DNA from: Candidatus Onthovicinus excrementipullorum
GTDB taxonomy: Bacteria > Bacillota > Clostridia > Oscillospirales > Acutalibacteraceae
Length of the DNA stretch: 64,000 nt
NCBI GenBank assembly: GCA_018712345.1
Contig: DVHG01000022.1
Span: forward strand, 41,566-105,565
Direction: 5' to 3'
How positions within the stretch are numbered: the first letter of the stretch is position 1; each line of letters starts with the position of its first letter. The notes below the pieces were generated by a model. The model ran no database searches and was not told the DNA's origin. It was given only the letters and a program-made list of their open reading frames with translations. Positions 7,625 to 16,298 of this stretch are shown piece by piece. The translations under genes and the position numbers were made by a program.

Positions 7625-8453
7625 CGAGCATGCCCGCAAAGACAAAGGCCGGATTATGGCGCACGCCGTCCAGCCGAATCTCAAAGTGCAGGTGCGGGCC
7701 GGTCACCTGCCCGGTCGCCCCGACGAAGGCGATCGTCTCCCCCGCGCGCACTACGGCCCCCTTCTCCGCCAGAATCTCACTGCAATGGCAGTAAAAAGTC
7801 TTCAGGCCGTTCCCGTGGTCAAGGATGATATACTTACCGCTCACGTCATCCTCCGAGATGTCGCTCACCGTGCCGTAATAGGCTGCCGCGATCCGTGTCC
7901 CCTCGGCGGCGGCGATGTCGAGCCCCGTGTGGTAGCCGTCCTCCCCGGTCACCGGATGGACACGCGCGCCGAAGGGGGAGGTTATCGTGCCATCAACGGG
8001 CAGGTAGGCACGCGAGGTCACATAGACCGGGGAAAAGGACATATTGCTGCCCGGGAATTTCAGGCTGTCCGCCATCGGGACATCCGCACCGCCCGCGCCC
8101 GTCTCCTCCAGATTCTGCTCCATCAGATCATCCCCGACGCCGTGGGACATGGCGCTTTTCACCTTTTCCCACCACGCGGAAGCCTCCACAGAGGTGATCT
8201 CCTGTGCCTGCATGGCGCGGTACTCGTCCCGGATGCCTGCAAAGGTGTCCGGCGCGGCAAAAAAAAGCGCCACAAGAATGCCAATGAGTACAGCGCACAC
8301 CACCGCCTGAACACCGATGATGGCCGTAAAGCTCCACCCCGTCTGGCGGTTTTCCCCCTCCTGGGTCCGGGTGCGCTCCGCGCGCTCAAGCCGCCGCTGG
8401 GTGAGCATATCCTCTGCCGTGGAGTCAAAGGGATCATATTCCTGTTCCGTCAT
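7614..8453 (-). CDS. Membrane-anchored M23 (LytM) protein, SpoIVFA-like
   Basis: A 279-residue protein with a charged cytoplasmic N-terminus, one membrane segment at about residues 42-66 (AIIGVQAVVCAVLIGILVALFF) and a C-terminal LytM/M23 domain. The domain keeps HTGLD (about 174-178) and GPHLHFEIR (about 254-262), so metal ligands look intact. SpoIVFA has this layout and holds SpoIVFB inactive. The 11-base overlap with the protease gene implies co-translation. The ribosome site (GGCGGTGG) is weak. Confidence 0.75.
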   Translation of the reverse strand: MTEQEYDPFDSTAEDMLTQRRLERAERTRTQEGENRQTGWSFTAIIGVQAVVCAVLIGILVALFFAAPDTFAGIRDEYRAMQAQEITSVEASAWWEKVKSAMSHGVGDDLMEQNLEETGAGGADVPMADSLKFPGSNMSFSPVYVTSRAYLPVDGTITSPFGARVHPVTGEDGYHTGLDIAAAEGTRIAAAYYGTVSDISEDDVSGKYIILDHGNGLKTFYCHCSEILAEKGAVVRAGETIAFVGATGQVTGPHLHFEIRLDGVRHNPAFVFAGMLDGI

Positions 8454-8483
8454 GTTACCACCGCCTTTTTAGATATACATATG

Positions 8484-8514
8484 AAAAAAGGCGGCCCGCC
8501 ATGACAGGGGCCGC
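8484..8514 (-). terminator. Terminator after cysK
   Basis: GCGGCCC / GGGCCGC stem (8491-8497 with 8508-8514) followed on the minus strand by CTTTTTTC. The lower part can alternatively pair with CCGCCTTTTT at 8461-8470, just before the M23 gene. Confidence 0.75.
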
Positions 8515-8528
8515 AGATGAAAAATTCG

Positions 8529-9458
8529 TCACTCCGTAAACATCGGGGTGGAGAGATAACGCTCCCCCGTATCGGGCAGGAGCACGACGATATTTTTGCC
8601 CGCGTTTTCCGGCTGCTTTGCGATCTGGGCGGCAGCCCACACCGCCGCGCCGGAGGAGATGCCGACCAAAACGCCCTCATGGCGTGCCAGTGTGCGTCCC
8701 GCCTCAAAGGCATCCCCCGCCGCAACAGGAATGATCTCATCGTAGACAGACGTATCGAGAATCTCCGGGACAAAGCCCGCGCCGATCCCCTGAATCTTAT
8801 GCGGACCGGCCTTTCCGCCGGAGAGCACCGGGGAATCCGAGGGCTCCACGGCGACAACCTTCACGTTCGGATTTTGGGACTTGAGATACTGCCCGACGCC
8901 CGTGACCGTTCCGCCCGTGCCCACACCGGCGACGAAATAATCGACCTTTCCATCCGTATCTTCCCAGATCTCCGGCCCGGTGGTGGCGATATGCGCCTGC
9001 GGATTGGCGGGGTTGGTGAACTGGGAGGGGATGATGCTGCCCGGAGTCTGTGCGGCGAGCTCCTCCGCCTTTGCGATGGCGCCGGACATGCCGCGCGCCC
9101 CCTCCGTGAGGACGATCTGGGCGCCGTACGCCTTGAGCAGATTGCGGCGCTCCACACTCATCGTCTCCGGCATGGTGAGGATGACCCGATATCCCCTTGC
9201 CGCCGCAACGGCAGCCAGACCAATGCCGGTATTCCCACTGGTGGGTTCAATGAGAACGGCGCCGGGCTTAAGCCGTCCGCTCTTTTCCGCCTCATCGATC
9301 ATCGCTGCCGCAACGCGGTCCTTAACGCTCCCCGCCGGATTGAAATACTCGAGCTTTGCCAGAATTTTGGCGTTCAGCTGATGCTCCCGCTCATAGTTGA
9401 CCAGCTCCATCAGCGGCGTACGGCCGATCAGCTGGGTGATATCCTGATAAATGCGCAT
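8529..9458 (-). CDS. cysK: Cysteine synthase A (O-acetylserine sulfhydrylase)
   Basis: PLP enzyme forming cysteine from O-acetylserine and sulfide, 309 residues from [16 protein letters not shown]. The PLP lysine lies in [12 protein letters not shown] (about residue 44), the substrate loop in [12 protein letters not shown] (about 69-80), and the phosphate-binding GTGGTVTG further on. Start set by AAGGAG nine bases upstream. It is a single-gene unit with its own strong promoter and terminator. Confidence 0.96.
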   Translation of the reverse strand: MRIYQDITQLIGRTPLMELVNYEREHQLNAKILAKLEYFNPAGSVKDRVAAAMIDEAEKSGRLKPGAVLIEPTSGNTGIGLAAVAAARGYRVILTMPETMSVERRNLLKAYGAQIVLTEGARGMSGAIAKAEELAAQTPGSIIPSQFTNPANPQAHIATTGPEIWEDTDGKVDYFVAGVGTGGTVTGVGQYLKSQNPNVKVVAVEPSDSPVLSGGKAGPHKIQGIGAGFVPEILDTSVYDEIIPVAAGDAFEAGRTLARHEGVLVGISSGAAVWAAAQIAKQPENAGKNIVVLLPDTGERYLSTPMFTE

Positions 9459-9490
9459 ATTAAAACTCCTTTCAGATATTCCTACACATT

Positions 9491-9532
9491 TAGTATGATA
9501 TATACTATACCGAAAACGCACGCTTCTGTCAA
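9491..9532 (-). promoter_or_regulatory. cysK promoter with overlapping palindrome
   Basis: TTGACA (9527-9532), 17-bp spacer and TATAGT (9504-9509). The perfect inverted repeat TAGTAT-N5-ATACTA at 9491-9507 overlaps the -10 box and start site, a typical repressor operator position. A sulfur-responsive Rrf2-type repressor such as CymR is one guess. Confidence 0.7.
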
Positions 9533-9539
9533 TATAAAA

Positions 9540-10061
9540 TCACTGTTTGAGCATTTTTATTCTCTCCCGATAGTCCGGCAGATATTGCCCGATCAGCCGA
9601 TAAAATGCGGCGGAGTGATTTTTGTGTACGATGTGCGCCAGCTCGTGTACAATGACATAGTCAACGGCCTCCTGCGGGTACAGCATCAGCCAGTAGGAAA
9701 AGCAGAGGCTGTTTTTCCCGCTGCAGCTGCCAAACCGCTTGCGTGCGGAGGTGATCTTCACGCCGGCGGGGTGTAATCCCATCAGATGTGCGTAATGCGC
9801 CACGCGCGGCGGGATCTCCGCAACTGCGCGGCGTTTGAGTTCCGCTACGGCCTCCGGCGAGGATTCATAGGGTTGTTCCCGCTCCCGGCGGATGCGGACG
9901 CGCTCCAGGTGCTTCTCCGCCCACTGCTCATGTTCCGATACAAACCGTTCGATATCCTCCAGCCGCATCCGGTGCGGCGCACGGACAAGGATGTGCAAAT
10001 CCTCTGTAATCTCCATGGAAATGCTCTGGCGCCTGCTGCGGCGCAGCTCAAATTCAAGCAT
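9540..10061 (-). CDS. YgjP-like zinc metallopeptidase-domain protein
   Basis: A 173-residue protein of the YgjP/DUF45 family. The VIVHELAHIVHKNHSAAFY segment (about residues 136-154) is a HExxH zinc site with a downstream histidine, and RKRFGSCSGKNSLCFSYWLMLYP just before it is the family signature (here read in parts). No signal peptide. Substrate is unknown; the fold resembles SprT/WSS1 proteases. The ATG follows a GGGGGAGGGGAAGG purine tract. Confidence 0.85.
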   Translation of the reverse strand: MLEFELRRSRRQSISMEITEDLHILVRAPHRMRLEDIERFVSEHEQWAEKHLERVRIRREREQPYESSPEAVAELKRRAVAEIPPRVAHYAHLMGLHPAGVKITSARKRFGSCSGKNSLCFSYWLMLYPQEAVDYVIVHELAHIVHKNHSAAFYRLIGQYLPDYRERIKMLKQ

Positions 10062-10129
10062 CCTTCCCCTCCCCCTTCCGACGTGTGAAGCCGTCTGTCT
10101 CTATTTTATCGCAAACAGGGTTTATGCGC

Positions 10130-10158
10130 AAGTAAAGCCCGCCGCAGGTGCGGCGGGC
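10130..10158 (-). terminator. Terminator after the CoA-disulfide reductase gene
   Basis: Perfect 9-bp GCCCGCCGC / GCGGCGGGC stem with a four-base loop (10137-10158), then TTTACTT on the minus strand. The U-tract is imperfect. Confidence 0.65.
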
Positions 10159-10171
10159 CCGAATTCCGTTT

Positions 10172-11866
10172 TTAAATTTTGATCCCGCAGGGGTGGGTAG
10201 GTGTGGGATCGAACTCCTGATCCTGTGCGACATAGGCGTAAAAGCGATATCCGCCGGAGAGGTTCCGGCAGTCGAACCCATCCTGCGTCAGGATGCGGCA
10301 GGCGATATAACTGCGCAGGCCGCTGAAGCAGTTGACATAGACCGGCTTCCCCCGGTCGAGTTCACCGAGGCGCTCCCGCAGCTCGTCGAGCGGGATATTG
10401 ACGGCGCCGGCGATGTGTCCATTGGCGTATTCGCCCGGTGTACGGACATCGAGCAGCGTGACGCTCCCATCGCGCTGAAGGTCGGCCACCTCCTGCCAGT
10501 GATACTGCCGGACAAGGCCGGAACGCACATTCCCGATCACAAAGCCCGCCATATTGACCGGATCCTTGGCGGAGGAATAGGGCGGCGCATAGGCGAGATC
10601 CAGCTCCTCCAGATCCTGCGCCGTCATTCCGGCCCGGATGGCGGCTGCCATCACGTCGATCCGCTTGTCCACCCCGTCAAAGCCGACGATCTGCGCGCCG
10701 AGGATGCGGCCGCTCTCCGGCTCATAGAGCGTCTTAATGGTCATGTCCGTTGCGCCGGGATAATACGTCGCATGAGAGGCGGAATAGGTCACCACGCGGT
10801 CATATGCGATTCCCGCCGCCTGTGCCGCCTTTTCGTTCAATCCGGTGGCGGCAGCCGTCATTTCAAACACCTTGATGACAGAGGACCCCTGCGCCCCGCG
10901 GTAGACGCTGGTGCGCCCGCAGATCTGGTCGGCCGCGATGCGGCCCTGCTTGTTGGCCGGCCCAGCGAGCGGGATGAGCGCAGGTGCTCCGGTGACAAAG
11001 TTGCGGATCTCCACTGCGTCCCCTACGGCGTAGATATCCTGCTGGGAGGTCTCCATCCGATCGTTGACGATGATCGCGCCCCGCGGATTCAGCGCCAGCC
11101 CGGCCGATGCGGCAAGCGCCGTATCCGGCGTCACACCGACCGCCATCAGCACAAGATCGGCGCGCACGGCCTCCTCCCCGCCGGCAAGCACCGCGAGGGA
11201 GTCCCCCTCGGGCCGGAAACCGGACACTGCTGTTTTCAGGCGGAGATCCAGCCCCTTGCCGCGCAGGTAGGCGTGCAGCTGGCAGGCCATGTCATAGTCC
11301 AGCGGCGGGAGCACCTGATCGTCCAGCTGAATGAGCGTGGTGGCAACGCCGCGCTCCATCAGGTTTTCCGCGGCCTCCAGACCGATGAAGCCGCCGCCGA
11401 TCACGACGGCCCGCTGTACCGGATAACTCTCCAGATAATCCCGGATACGGAACGTGTCCTCAACCGTGCGCAGCGTCATGATCCGCTCATCCTCCGCGCC
11501 CGGAACCGGGAGACGAATTGCCCGCGCGCCCGGGGAGAGGATCAATTTATCATAGGATTCCTCGTACTCCGTTCCGTCGTCCAGACGGCTGACGCGCACG
11601 ATCTTTTGCACCGGGTCGATCGCCACGGCCTCGTTGTGTACGCGCGCCTCGATCCGGAACCGCTTCCAGAAGCTCTGCGGTGTCTGAAGGGTCAGCGCCC
11701 GTTTCTCCTGAATCGCCCCGCCGATGTAATAGGGCAGGCCACAGTTGGCGTAGGATATAAATCCCGAGCGCTCTAAAATAATAATCTGCATTTTTTCATC
11801 CAGCCGCCGCAGCCGGGCCGCGGCCGTGGCGCCGCCCGCGACGCCGCCGATAATTACAACTTTCAT
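10172..11866 (-). CDS. CoA-disulfide reductase-like flavoprotein with C-terminal rhodanese domain
   Basis: A 564-residue pyridine nucleotide-disulfide oxidoreductase. KVVIIGGVAGGATAAA at the N-terminus binds FAD, C42 in SYANCGLPYY is the single redox cysteine typical of CoA-disulfide/NADH persulfide reductases, and VVIGGGFIGLEAAE (about 150-163) binds NAD(P)H. From about residue 455 a rhodanese domain follows (LLDVRTPGEYANGHI), with its active cysteine in NCFSGLRSY. This fusion is known to reduce CoA disulfide, persulfides or polysulfides. Start MKVV at 11866 follows AAGGAG; a GTG three codons earlier is less likely. Confidence 0.92.
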   Translation of the reverse strand: MKVVIIGGVAGGATAAARLRRLDEKMQIIILERSGFISYANCGLPYYIGGAIQEKRALTLQTPQSFWKRFRIEARVHNEAVAIDPVQKIVRVSRLDDGTEYEESYDKLILSPGARAIRLPVPGAEDERIMTLRTVEDTFRIRDYLESYPVQRAVVIGGGFIGLEAAENLMERGVATTLIQLDDQVLPPLDYDMACQLHAYLRGKGLDLRLKTAVSGFRPEGDSLAVLAGGEEAVRADLVLMAVGVTPDTALAASAGLALNPRGAIIVNDRMETSQQDIYAVGDAVEIRNFVTGAPALIPLAGPANKQGRIAADQICGRTSVYRGAQGSSVIKVFEMTAAATGLNEKAAQAAGIAYDRVVTYSASHATYYPGATDMTIKTLYEPESGRILGAQIVGFDGVDKRIDVMAAAIRAGMTAQDLEELDLAYAPPYSSAKDPVNMAGFVIGNVRSGLVRQYHWQEVADLQRDGSVTLLDVRTPGEYANGHIAGAVNIPLDELRERLGELDRGKPVYVNCFSGLRSYIACRILTQDGFDCRNLSGGYRFYAYVAQDQEFDPTPTHPCGIKI

Positions 11867-11948
11867 CCGCCACACACTCCTTTATTCTCTTCCACAGGCG
11901 GACGGATTCCGCACAAAGGAGCAATCCGCCGGCCGGTACAAATTCCGC

Positions 11949-13382
11949 TCAGGCGGGATTGCGATCCTCCCGCCCCGTTTTCTGCATCCAGGTGTCATGG
12001 ACGGCGCGGAACAGGGAAAACGGGTGATCATATGGGACGTCATACACCATATGCCAGACCATGATCCCGCCCACGCCGGCATCCAGGGCAAACGCCGTCT
12101 TATCGGCAATCATCTGCGCGCTGTTAAAATACTGCGGCGCGGTCAGCGGCGCCCCAGAGTCATCAAAAGTATTGTCATAGATCAGATTCTCATACCGCCC
12201 GATCCGCTCCGCATAGCGCGGATAGCTGCCCCAGTATTCAATGGCATTGACCGGTCTGGAATAAAACGGCACGCCAACGTCGATCTGCTCGCGCCGGAAG
12301 CCGATGCTCAGCAGGCGCTCAATACCGTTAGCCGTCCCCGGGAAAGGTGAATGATACCCATGCGTGTCAAAAATGTCATAGGTCATCAGCTCCACACGGT
12401 CAATTGCCCGCAGGACATCCCGGTCAAACCGAATCTTCCACGGTGAGGCGGCGACGGAGAGCAACCGGTCGGGCATGGCTTTTTTGATTTCCCGCAGGAA
12501 GCCGTTAAAGGCCACCCACTCGTCCGCAGAGGCGGGATATTCATAGTCAATATCATATCCCGAAAAATCGTACTTTTCCACAAATGCCCGGATATTGGCG
12601 ACCGACTCCGCCAAATGCTCTGTCATCAGGCAATGGGTTGCGCTGTTCCCCCTCCCGCTCGGGAGATGAGGATCAACGATGATCCGAATATCGCGTGCTC
12701 CAATGGCGTCCCGGAGCAGCGCCAGCTTTGCTTCGTAAGCCGCCGCATCCGTCCGGCCTCCGGTATGGTCATAAAACTCAATCTTCCCCTGTGCACTGAG
12801 GTGTGCCATTCCAAACAGAATCAGGTCCGTGACGCCGTCCAGCGCGGAAAAATCCGTCTCCGGCGTGATGGAATCCGCCACGGCATAGGCCGTGACCCGG
12901 AAGTTATCCGCGGCGATCTTTTTCTGATTATAAACGCCCAGACCGCAGACGCAGAACCGCCCCTCGGCCTGAATGACAAAGATGCGCAGGTAGCGGAAGC
13001 GCACATCGCCCACATAGCAGACCCTGCCGTTTTCGATCGTGTCGCCCTGATAGATCAGCTCATACCCGCTTTTGAGGGAATCGCTCGCGTAAATACTGAA
13101 CAGGGTGACGGATTTTCCGCGCTCAAACAGCGTGATCGTATTGAACGCGCGGCTCTCGCCGAGATCCACGGTGATGCAGCTGTTATGGCTCCTGTCACTT
13201 TTTATGGAAAAGGATTTCACCGGTCTGAGCGCCGCGTCATAGCAGCGGCACCCGTCGGCCAGATTCCACTCCCCGGCGTACACGTCACTGACGAGCGCTC
13301 CATGCAGATCGACCCCGGCCGTGTGACGGAAAAGCGAAACCGCCCTGCCCATACTTTGAAACCGTTTCAGATAATCTCCCAT
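11949..13382 (-). CDS. GH18-type glycosidase with N-terminal discoidin-like domain
   Basis: About 477 residues. The C-terminal half is a GH18 TIM barrel: YDFSGYDIDYEYP carries the DxxDxDxE catalytic motif with the acid glutamate, and VELMTYD and GGIMVWHM mark later strands. The N-terminal part (roughly residues 25-160) has the beta-sandwich look of an F5/8-type C domain (SCITVDLGESRAFNTITLFERG, FRYLRIFVIQAEG). No signal peptide is seen, so it may act inside the cell or spore. Substrate could be chitooligosaccharide, N-glycan core or peptidoglycan GlcNAc. Start 13382 has a GGGCAGGGG site; the earlier ATG overlaps the promoter -10. Confidence 0.75.
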   Translation of the reverse strand: MGDYLKRFQSMGRAVSLFRHTAGVDLHGALVSDVYAGEWNLADGCRCYDAALRPVKSFSIKSDRSHNSCITVDLGESRAFNTITLFERGKSVTLFSIYASDSLKSGYELIYQGDTIENGRVCYVGDVRFRYLRIFVIQAEGRFCVCGLGVYNQKKIAADNFRVTAYAVADSITPETDFSALDGVTDLILFGMAHLSAQGKIEFYDHTGGRTDAAAYEAKLALLRDAIGARDIRIIVDPHLPSGRGNSATHCLMTEHLAESVANIRAFVEKYDFSGYDIDYEYPASADEWVAFNGFLREIKKAMPDRLLSVAASPWKIRFDRDVLRAIDRVELMTYDIFDTHGYHSPFPGTANGIERLLSIGFRREQIDVGVPFYSRPVNAIEYWGSYPRYAERIGRYENLIYDNTFDDSGAPLTAPQYFNSAQMIADKTAFALDAGVGGIMVWHMVYDVPYDHPFSLFRAVHDTWMQKTGREDRNPA

Positions 13383-13413
13383 GTACCGCCCCTGCCCTTT
13401 CCGGTTTTTTCTC

Positions 13414-13444
13414 ATTATATAATGATTTTGCCGGAAAAATCAAG
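13414..13444 (-). promoter_or_regulatory. Promoter of the GH18-type gene
   Basis: TATAAT (13414-13419) preceded at 19 bp by TTGATT (13439-13444). The -10 overlaps an upstream in-frame ATG at 13415, which rules that ATG out as the start if this promoter is used. Confidence 0.5.
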
Positions 13445-13502
13445 TTGATATGGAAGAGGCTCAGGCAAACGGGAGCAACACGTATCTGCCGCGGCAATTG
13501 GT

Positions 13503-13811
13503 TTAACCGATCATTTCCTCCACGGCCGATTTGGGCTGCAGTCCGACGAGGCGGCGCACGGGACGCCCATTCTCAAAGAGGACAGCCGCCGGGATCCCCA
13601 TGATCTGGAACTGCTGGGCAAGCGCCGGATTTTCATCCACGTTGACCTTCCCAACGGTGATGTGCGCGTTCTCCTCCGCGACCTCATCGATGACCGGGGA
13701 GAACATACGGCACGGCGCGCACCACGGCGCCCAGAAATCCACCAGCACGGGCTTGGCGGAATTGACAACAACAGATTCAAAATTATGCTGATCGATTTTG
13801 ATAACGGACAT
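13503..13811 (-). CDS. trxA: Thioredoxin
   Basis: A 102-residue thioredoxin with the active-site motif WAPWCAPCRM (C31 and C34) and the cis-proline segment GIPAAVLFENG. Reduces protein disulfides in the cytoplasm. Start follows AAGGAGG. It stands as a single gene downstream of a Crp/Fnr regulator gene, with no thioredoxin reductase in the window. Confidence 0.95.
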   Translation of the reverse strand: MSVIKIDQHNFESVVVNSAKPVLVDFWAPWCAPCRMFSPVIDEVAEENAHITVGKVNVDENPALAQQFQIMGIPAAVLFENGRPVRRLVGLQPKSAVEEMIG

Positions 13812-13871
13812 TTTAAGTGCCTCCTTTTTTGTTCTGTGGTATCATGATACACCAAAATATCCGTTTTGACT

Positions 13872-13884
13872 GTGACTAAGTCAC
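13872..13884. promoter_or_regulatory. Perfect palindrome between Crp/Fnr gene and trxA
   Basis: GTGACTAAGTCAC is a perfect 13-bp palindrome lying four bases after the Crp/Fnr gene's stop and about 60 bp before trxA. The half-site TGTGAC resembles Crp-family half-sites, but the spacing is shorter than the usual TGTGA-N6-TCACA. Confidence 0.35.
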
Positions 13885-13888
13885 CCTT

Positions 13889-14560
13889 CTAACGGAGGCC
13901 GGGCGCGGCGATCTGCTCCAGACGCGGCCGGTCCGTCAGGCGAATGCGTCCACGCGCGAGGGATACAACCCCCTCCTCCTGAAAATATTTGAGCAGGCGC
14001 GTGATGACCTCGCGGGCGCTGCCCAGATGGTTGGCCAGTTCCTCGTGGGTCAGATGCAGATCCTCAGAATCCGCCAGATCGGCCTCCTCCACTAAAAGGG
14101 CTGCCAACCGGACATCCATTTTCTGGTAGAGAATCTGATCCATCAGCCACATGACCTCGGAAAATCGGGAGGCCATCAATTCATTTGTATATCCGGCAAC
14201 GGCGGCAGACTCCGCCATCAATTTCTTGTAGACAGCGGCCGGGATATGAAAAGCGCACGTCTCCCGCTCTGCAGCGATCGTCACATCAAACCGGATGCTG
14301 TTCACAATACACGACGCAGAGAACAGACACAGATCCCGCTCAAAAAGGCGGAAGAGCGTCAGCTCCCGCCCCTCTTCAGAGGTGGTGTAGACGCGCAGCC
14401 GCCCCTCAATGACCAGCAGCAGCCCAACGCAATCCTCCGCTCCGCCGTGCAGGACCTCCCCCGACGGGAAACGTCTGATCTGCGCGCTGCTTTCCAGCTC
14501 CTGCCGGTGACGCTCACTCAGCTTTTCCCAAAAGGGGAGATAATCTTCTAAGTGCTCCAT
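13889..14560 (-). CDS. Crp/Fnr-family transcriptional regulator
   Basis: About 223 residues from MEHLEDYLPFW (AAAGGAGG upstream). An N-terminal cyclic-nucleotide-binding-type beta barrel (FPSGEVLHGGAEDCVGLLLVIEGRLRVYTTSEEGRE, quoted in parts of the region 31-65) is followed by a long dimer helix and a winged helix-turn-helix: THEELANHLGSAREVITRLLKYF at about 168-190 is the recognition region. No FNR-type cysteine cluster at the N-terminus is visible, so a 4Fe-4S oxygen sensor is not supported. Effector unknown. Confidence 0.88.
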   Translation of the reverse strand: MEHLEDYLPFWEKLSERHRQELESSAQIRRFPSGEVLHGGAEDCVGLLLVIEGRLRVYTTSEEGRELTLFRLFERDLCLFSASCIVNSIRFDVTIAAERETCAFHIPAAVYKKLMAESAAVAGYTNELMASRFSEVMWLMDQILYQKMDVRLAALLVEEADLADSEDLHLTHEELANHLGSAREVITRLLKYFQEEGVVSLARGRIRLTDRPRLEQIAAPGLR

Positions 14561-14701
14561 AGGCCGCCTCCTTTCCCCACTATTGTACGCGCAAATGCCG
14601 CAAAAAGCAATCCTGCGCAAGGGGCGGCCATCCTGTATGTGCGGAAAATTCAGGTTTGTCTCACGGAGTCCACCACCTGTTCATCCTCTTAATTTACACC
14701 C

Positions 14702-15337
14702 TTACTCCCTGATGAAATTGGTGTAGACAAACGGTTCCTGTGTGGGCATGGGAATGCCCAGCTTACTGCCAACTTCCCTGCACTTGAGGAAATAGGCCAT
14801 ATTGCTGCCCAGCATCTCCATGGTCTGCATCCCCTCCCAGTCCAGGCGGACCTCTTCAGGGGTCGTCCCATGCACCATATTCCAATACCGGGAAGTGATG
14901 ATGGGCATCTGCATCAGGCCAAAATACTTGTTGATCTGGTCCCAGGTGGCGGTAGTGCCCGCCCGGCGTGCAGAGATTACCGCTGATGCCGGTTTAAGCA
15001 AAAATCGCTTTCCGCCGCCATTTAAGTCGGCGTAGAAGGCCCGGTCCAGAAATGAAGTAAGTGCCCCGGACGCTCCGCCCCAATGCACCGGGCTACCGAA
15101 CACAAACCCGTCATAATCCCCGGCAAGGGCCAAAAAATCATTTACGGAGTCCTGAAGGACACACCGGTTCAGCGCGGTGCATTGATGGCAGGCAATACAG
15201 CCCGATAGAGGCTTATTCCCGATCCAAAACACATCGGTATTAATTCCGTTTTTATTGAGTGCACCGGACACTGCACACAGCGCAGTATAGGTGCAGCCCT
15301 CCCTATGAGGGCTGCCGTTTACGAGCAAGACTTTCAT
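14702..15337 (-). CDS. NAD(P)H-dependent FMN reductase / flavodoxin-fold oxidoreductase
   Basis: A 211-residue flavodoxin-fold enzyme. VNGSPHREGCTYTAL (residues 6-20) is the FMN phosphate loop, and GCIACHQCTALNRCVLQD (about 46-63) is the cysteine cluster found in iron-sulfur flavoproteins and related reductases; GSPVHWGGASG binds the isoalloxazine ring. Last gene of a three-gene unit with an esterase lipoprotein (13-bp gap) and an aldo/keto reductase. Probably a quinone, azo or nitro reductase; substrate unknown. Confidence 0.85.
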   Translation of the reverse strand: MKVLLVNGSPHREGCTYTALCAVSGALNKNGINTDVFWIGNKPLSGCIACHQCTALNRCVLQDSVNDFLALAGDYDGFVFGSPVHWGGASGALTSFLDRAFYADLNGGGKRFLLKPASAVISARRAGTTATWDQINKYFGLMQMPIITSRYWNMVHGTTPEEVRLDWEGMQTMEMLGSNMAYFLKCREVGSKLGIPMPTQEPFVYTNFIRE

Positions 15338-15350
15338 CGCGGTTTCTCCT

Positions 15351-16238
15351 TTATTTGCTGTGGGATATCACCCAGTTTAAGATCGACGTGTCCTCAAACA
15401 CGATGTTTGCACCGCCGTGATAATTGCCGGTAATGCCCCGTTGATTAAAATAGGCATCATCGGGAATTTCCACTTGCAGAACACGATCGATTTCCTCATC
15501 CGTCCAGCCCGCATCCTCATACGCATCGCGCAGGCCATTATAGGCTTCTCTCGCCCGCCGGGAACCGTAGTATTCATCGCCCTGGGCCATATAAATATAG
15601 ACCGCCACACCGTTTTCCGCAATGGGAGTGAACGATCCATCCCACTGAGAGGCGCCATGGAGGTAGGCCGCATACAAATCGGGCCGTATAGCTACCGCAC
15701 GGGACATGGTCTCGCCCCCTGCGGAGTATCCTGCCGCATAAACACGGTTTGGGTCCACGGAAAAGGTTTTAAGAAAATATTCAGTCAATTCCACCGCCTG
15801 CCGGGCAGATGTCTCTCCCCAGTCGGTGAGCTGGGCGGATACCACAATCATGTCCTCATCCAGCTCTGTCCAGCACCGGAAGCCCCGCCAGTTCAGATTG
15901 GAACCGGAAGAGTCCGTTCCAAACCACATCATATCATAGCCCGGCATGGCCATCATCAGGGGATACTTCCGTCCTGTGTCATAATCCTCAGGAAGATAGT
16001 AGCTGTAGTGGATCTCCCCGGTTTCTCCGCTCAGGATCTGCTCCGCAATGAGTCCCGTCTGCACCGTTTTACCGGATGACGGTGACGTCTCCCCCCCATT
16101 CTGCACTGCGGAAGGAACACCTTGGGAACTGCCAAACATACCGGATGCTTCTTGACCGGAAGGCGCTGTACAGCCGCCCAGAAACAACGCCGTCAATATG
16201 ATACAAAGGGAAAGAGCCGCCGCTCCTTTTTTCTTCAT
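15351..16238 (-). CDS. Secreted lipoprotein esterase (alpha/beta hydrolase, PHB-depolymerase-like)
   Basis: A 295-residue lipoprotein: LFLGGCTAPSGQ places the lipidated cysteine at about residue 23, followed by a Ser/Gly-rich linker. The hydrolase domain (from about 70) shows the nucleophile elbow AAGYSAGGETMSR. This arrangement resembles PHB-depolymerase/feruloyl-esterase-type enzymes. It would act on the outer face of the membrane. Second gene of the operon that starts at the promoter near 17211. Confidence 0.82.
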   Translation of the reverse strand: MKKKGAAALSLCIILTALFLGGCTAPSGQEASGMFGSSQGVPSAVQNGGETSPSSGKTVQTGLIAEQILSGETGEIHYSYYLPEDYDTGRKYPLMMAMPGYDMMWFGTDSSGSNLNWRGFRCWTELDEDMIVVSAQLTDWGETSARQAVELTEYFLKTFSVDPNRVYAAGYSAGGETMSRAVAIRPDLYAAYLHGASQWDGSFTPIAENGVAVYIYMAQGDEYYGSRRAREAYNGLRDAYEDAGWTDEEIDRVLQVEIPDDAYFNQRGITGNYHGGANIVFEDTSILNWVISHSK

Positions 16239-16255
16239 TTTAAGCTCCTCCTGTC

Positions 16256-16292
16256 AAAAAAAGCAGAGGCGGACAAACCGTCCCCTGCTTTT
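16256..16292 (-). terminator. Intraoperon hairpin with U-run
   Basis: AGCAG..GG stem (16262-16272 with 16278-16289, with bulges) followed by seven U on the minus strand, between the aldo/keto reductase and esterase genes. It should reduce expression of the two distal genes. Confidence 0.55.
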
Positions 16293-16298
16293 ACGTTC

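Noticed and set aside
10148..11776. 542-codon plus-strand open frame
   Set aside because: Lies antisense to the CoA-disulfide reductase gene, has no ribosome site and no recognisable domain; long antisense frames are common in this GC-rich sequence.
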